64,000 bases of DNA from Mycolicibacterium komanii (GTDB lineage: Bacteria > Actinomycetota > Actinomycetes > Mycobacteriales > Mycobacteriaceae). Shown here in pieces: positions 63,611 through 64,000 of the stretch; positions within the stretch are counted from its first letter, which is position 1, and the number at the start of each line of letters is the position of its first letter. The position numbers and the translations under genes are program-made. The stretch spans positions 74,534-138,533 of the forward strand of contig NZ_CVTA01000006.1 in NCBI RefSeq assembly GCF_001050035.1, read 5' to 3'. The notes beneath the pieces were generated by a model that did not search any database, was not told the DNA's origin, and saw nothing but the letters and a program-made list of their open reading frames with translations.

Positions 63611-63639
63611 CGTTGAAGCATCCGGTAGCAGTCAACGCA
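63611..63639 (+). terminator. Inverted repeat behind tyrS, possible terminator
   Basis: GCGTTGA and TCAACGC form perfect 7-bp arms 15 nt apart (63611–63639), followed by a smaller CGCACC-CC-GGTGCG dyad (63636–63649). There is no T run, so termination is uncertain. Confidence 0.3.
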
Positions 63640-63691
63640 CCCCGGTGCGCGTGACGGGTGTCGATCCGAAAAACCCGTTCTATCAGGCCAT

Positions 63692-63720
63692 TTGACTCCT
63701 ACTTTTCCCTCACGTAACTT
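63692..63720 (+). promoter_or_regulatory. rRNA operon promoter downstream of tyrS
   Basis: TTGACT (63692–63697), a 17-bp spacer and TAACTT (63715–63720) form a strong housekeeping promoter. The -35 TTGACT is the form typical of mycobacterial rrn promoters. Transcription would start near 63727. Confidence 0.75.
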
Positions 63721-64000
63721 ATGGACTCGTCGCTGCGACACGGGCCAAGCCCGAAGAGCGCGGCGACTCCCAGAGGGAAGTCCCACTTCGGTGGGCTCCT
63801 GAGCGTCCGCACTACGAGTACGCGGCTTAAAAGCCGCGGACTAGTGGCGCGGCCGTGCGGGTGTGTTGTTTGAGAACTCAATAGTGTGTTTGGTGGTTTT
63901 TGTTTGTTGTTTTTTGTCTGCCCTTTTTTCCCGTTTAGGGGTGGATGTTTTTTGATGCCAGTTTTTGGTGTCTTGCTTTGGTCAGATTGTTCTGAATGTT
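63721..64000 (+). other. rrn operon leader (5' external region of 16S rRNA precursor)
   Basis: The leader shows hairpins CGGGC-CAA-GCCCG (63741–63753), CCCAC-TTCG-GTGGG (63782–63795) and CGCGGCT-TAAA-AGCCGCG (63821–63838), the last a possible BoxB-like element. TGTTTGAGAACTCAATAGTG (63867–63886) matches the conserved mycobacterial leader block with BoxA antitermination and processing sites. The T/G-rich stretch after it is typical too. The mature 16S 5' end is not reached; it should begin shortly after the window. Confidence 0.8.

Overview
The window is a high-GC chromosomal segment from a mycobacterium, most likely a rapid grower (Mycolicibacterium-type). Three things point there: gene order follows the Mycobacterium tuberculosis Rv1633–Rv1689 stretch almost gene for gene, there are mycobacterial signatures (LysX, an LpqH-type lipoprotein, DUF732, a CapA-like GT-C enzyme, an Rv1683-type hydrolase/ligase fusion), and an rRNA operon promoter and leader follow tyrS at the right edge. 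A second rrn operon behind tyrS is the arrangement known from rapid growers. No sequence search was possible, so orthology statements rest on recognised motifs plus synteny.

Layout. 1–5.3 kb: end of an enoyl-CoA hydratase, uvrB, an MFS exporter, an SCO6745-type gene, tRNA-Cys. 5.5–17.2 kb: a small secreted protein, a UdgX-type uracil-DNA glycosylase, a CapA-like mannosyltransferase, the Rv1636-type Usp, an Lnt homologue with Ser in place of the catalytic Cys, class I fba, a CYP124-like P450 broken by two one-base deletions, a giant cyclase-domain/ATPase regulator, an SDR and a metallo-beta-lactamase-fold hydrolase. 17.2–21.9 kb: uvrA, an AlkZ/YcaQ-like winged-helix protein and an LpqH-like lipoprotein. 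21.9–28.4 kb is accessory: a helical-repeat (TPR-like) protein coupled to a CHAT caspase-like protease, a frameshifted small membrane gene, a coupled pair of unrecognised genes and two small genes. 28.5–45.3 kb returns to core: esterase, lysX, DUF1844, infC-rpmI-rplT-tsnR, GMC oxidoreductase, acyl-CoA dehydrogenase, DUF2236 protein, adenylate cyclase, rhomboid-like protein, pheS-pheT. 45.3–53.8 kb is the complete argCJBDFRGH operon. 53.8–63.6 kb: ABC-F protein, the Rv1683-type fusion, a secreted protein, a Trm112-like protein, a TetR/ABC exporter operon, mpg and tyrS. 63.6–64 kb: rrn promoter and leader; 16S itself lies beyond the edge.

How the parts connect. uvrB, uvrA and the AlkZ-like gene each carry a TTGTCR-N-TAnnnT arrangement that fits the mycobacterial RecA-independent (PafBC) DNA-damage promoter; with UdgX and Mpg this gives a dispersed repair neighbourhood. 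Arginine synthesis is one translationally coupled operon with ArgR-type boxes on the argC promoter and the argR gene inside it; a 71-bp MIRU-like element has inserted exactly at the argF/argR ATGA junction. The infC leader holds a terminator-like hairpin, a hairpin that hides the Shine-Dalgarno sequence, and an AUC start codon. Several genes have a TAnnnT -10 box 6–7 nt before the start codon and no Shine-Dalgarno sequence, implying leaderless mRNAs.

The least explained part is 21.9–27.7 kb, the helical-repeat/CHAT protease pair with its neighbours, which is the best candidate for an undescribed system.
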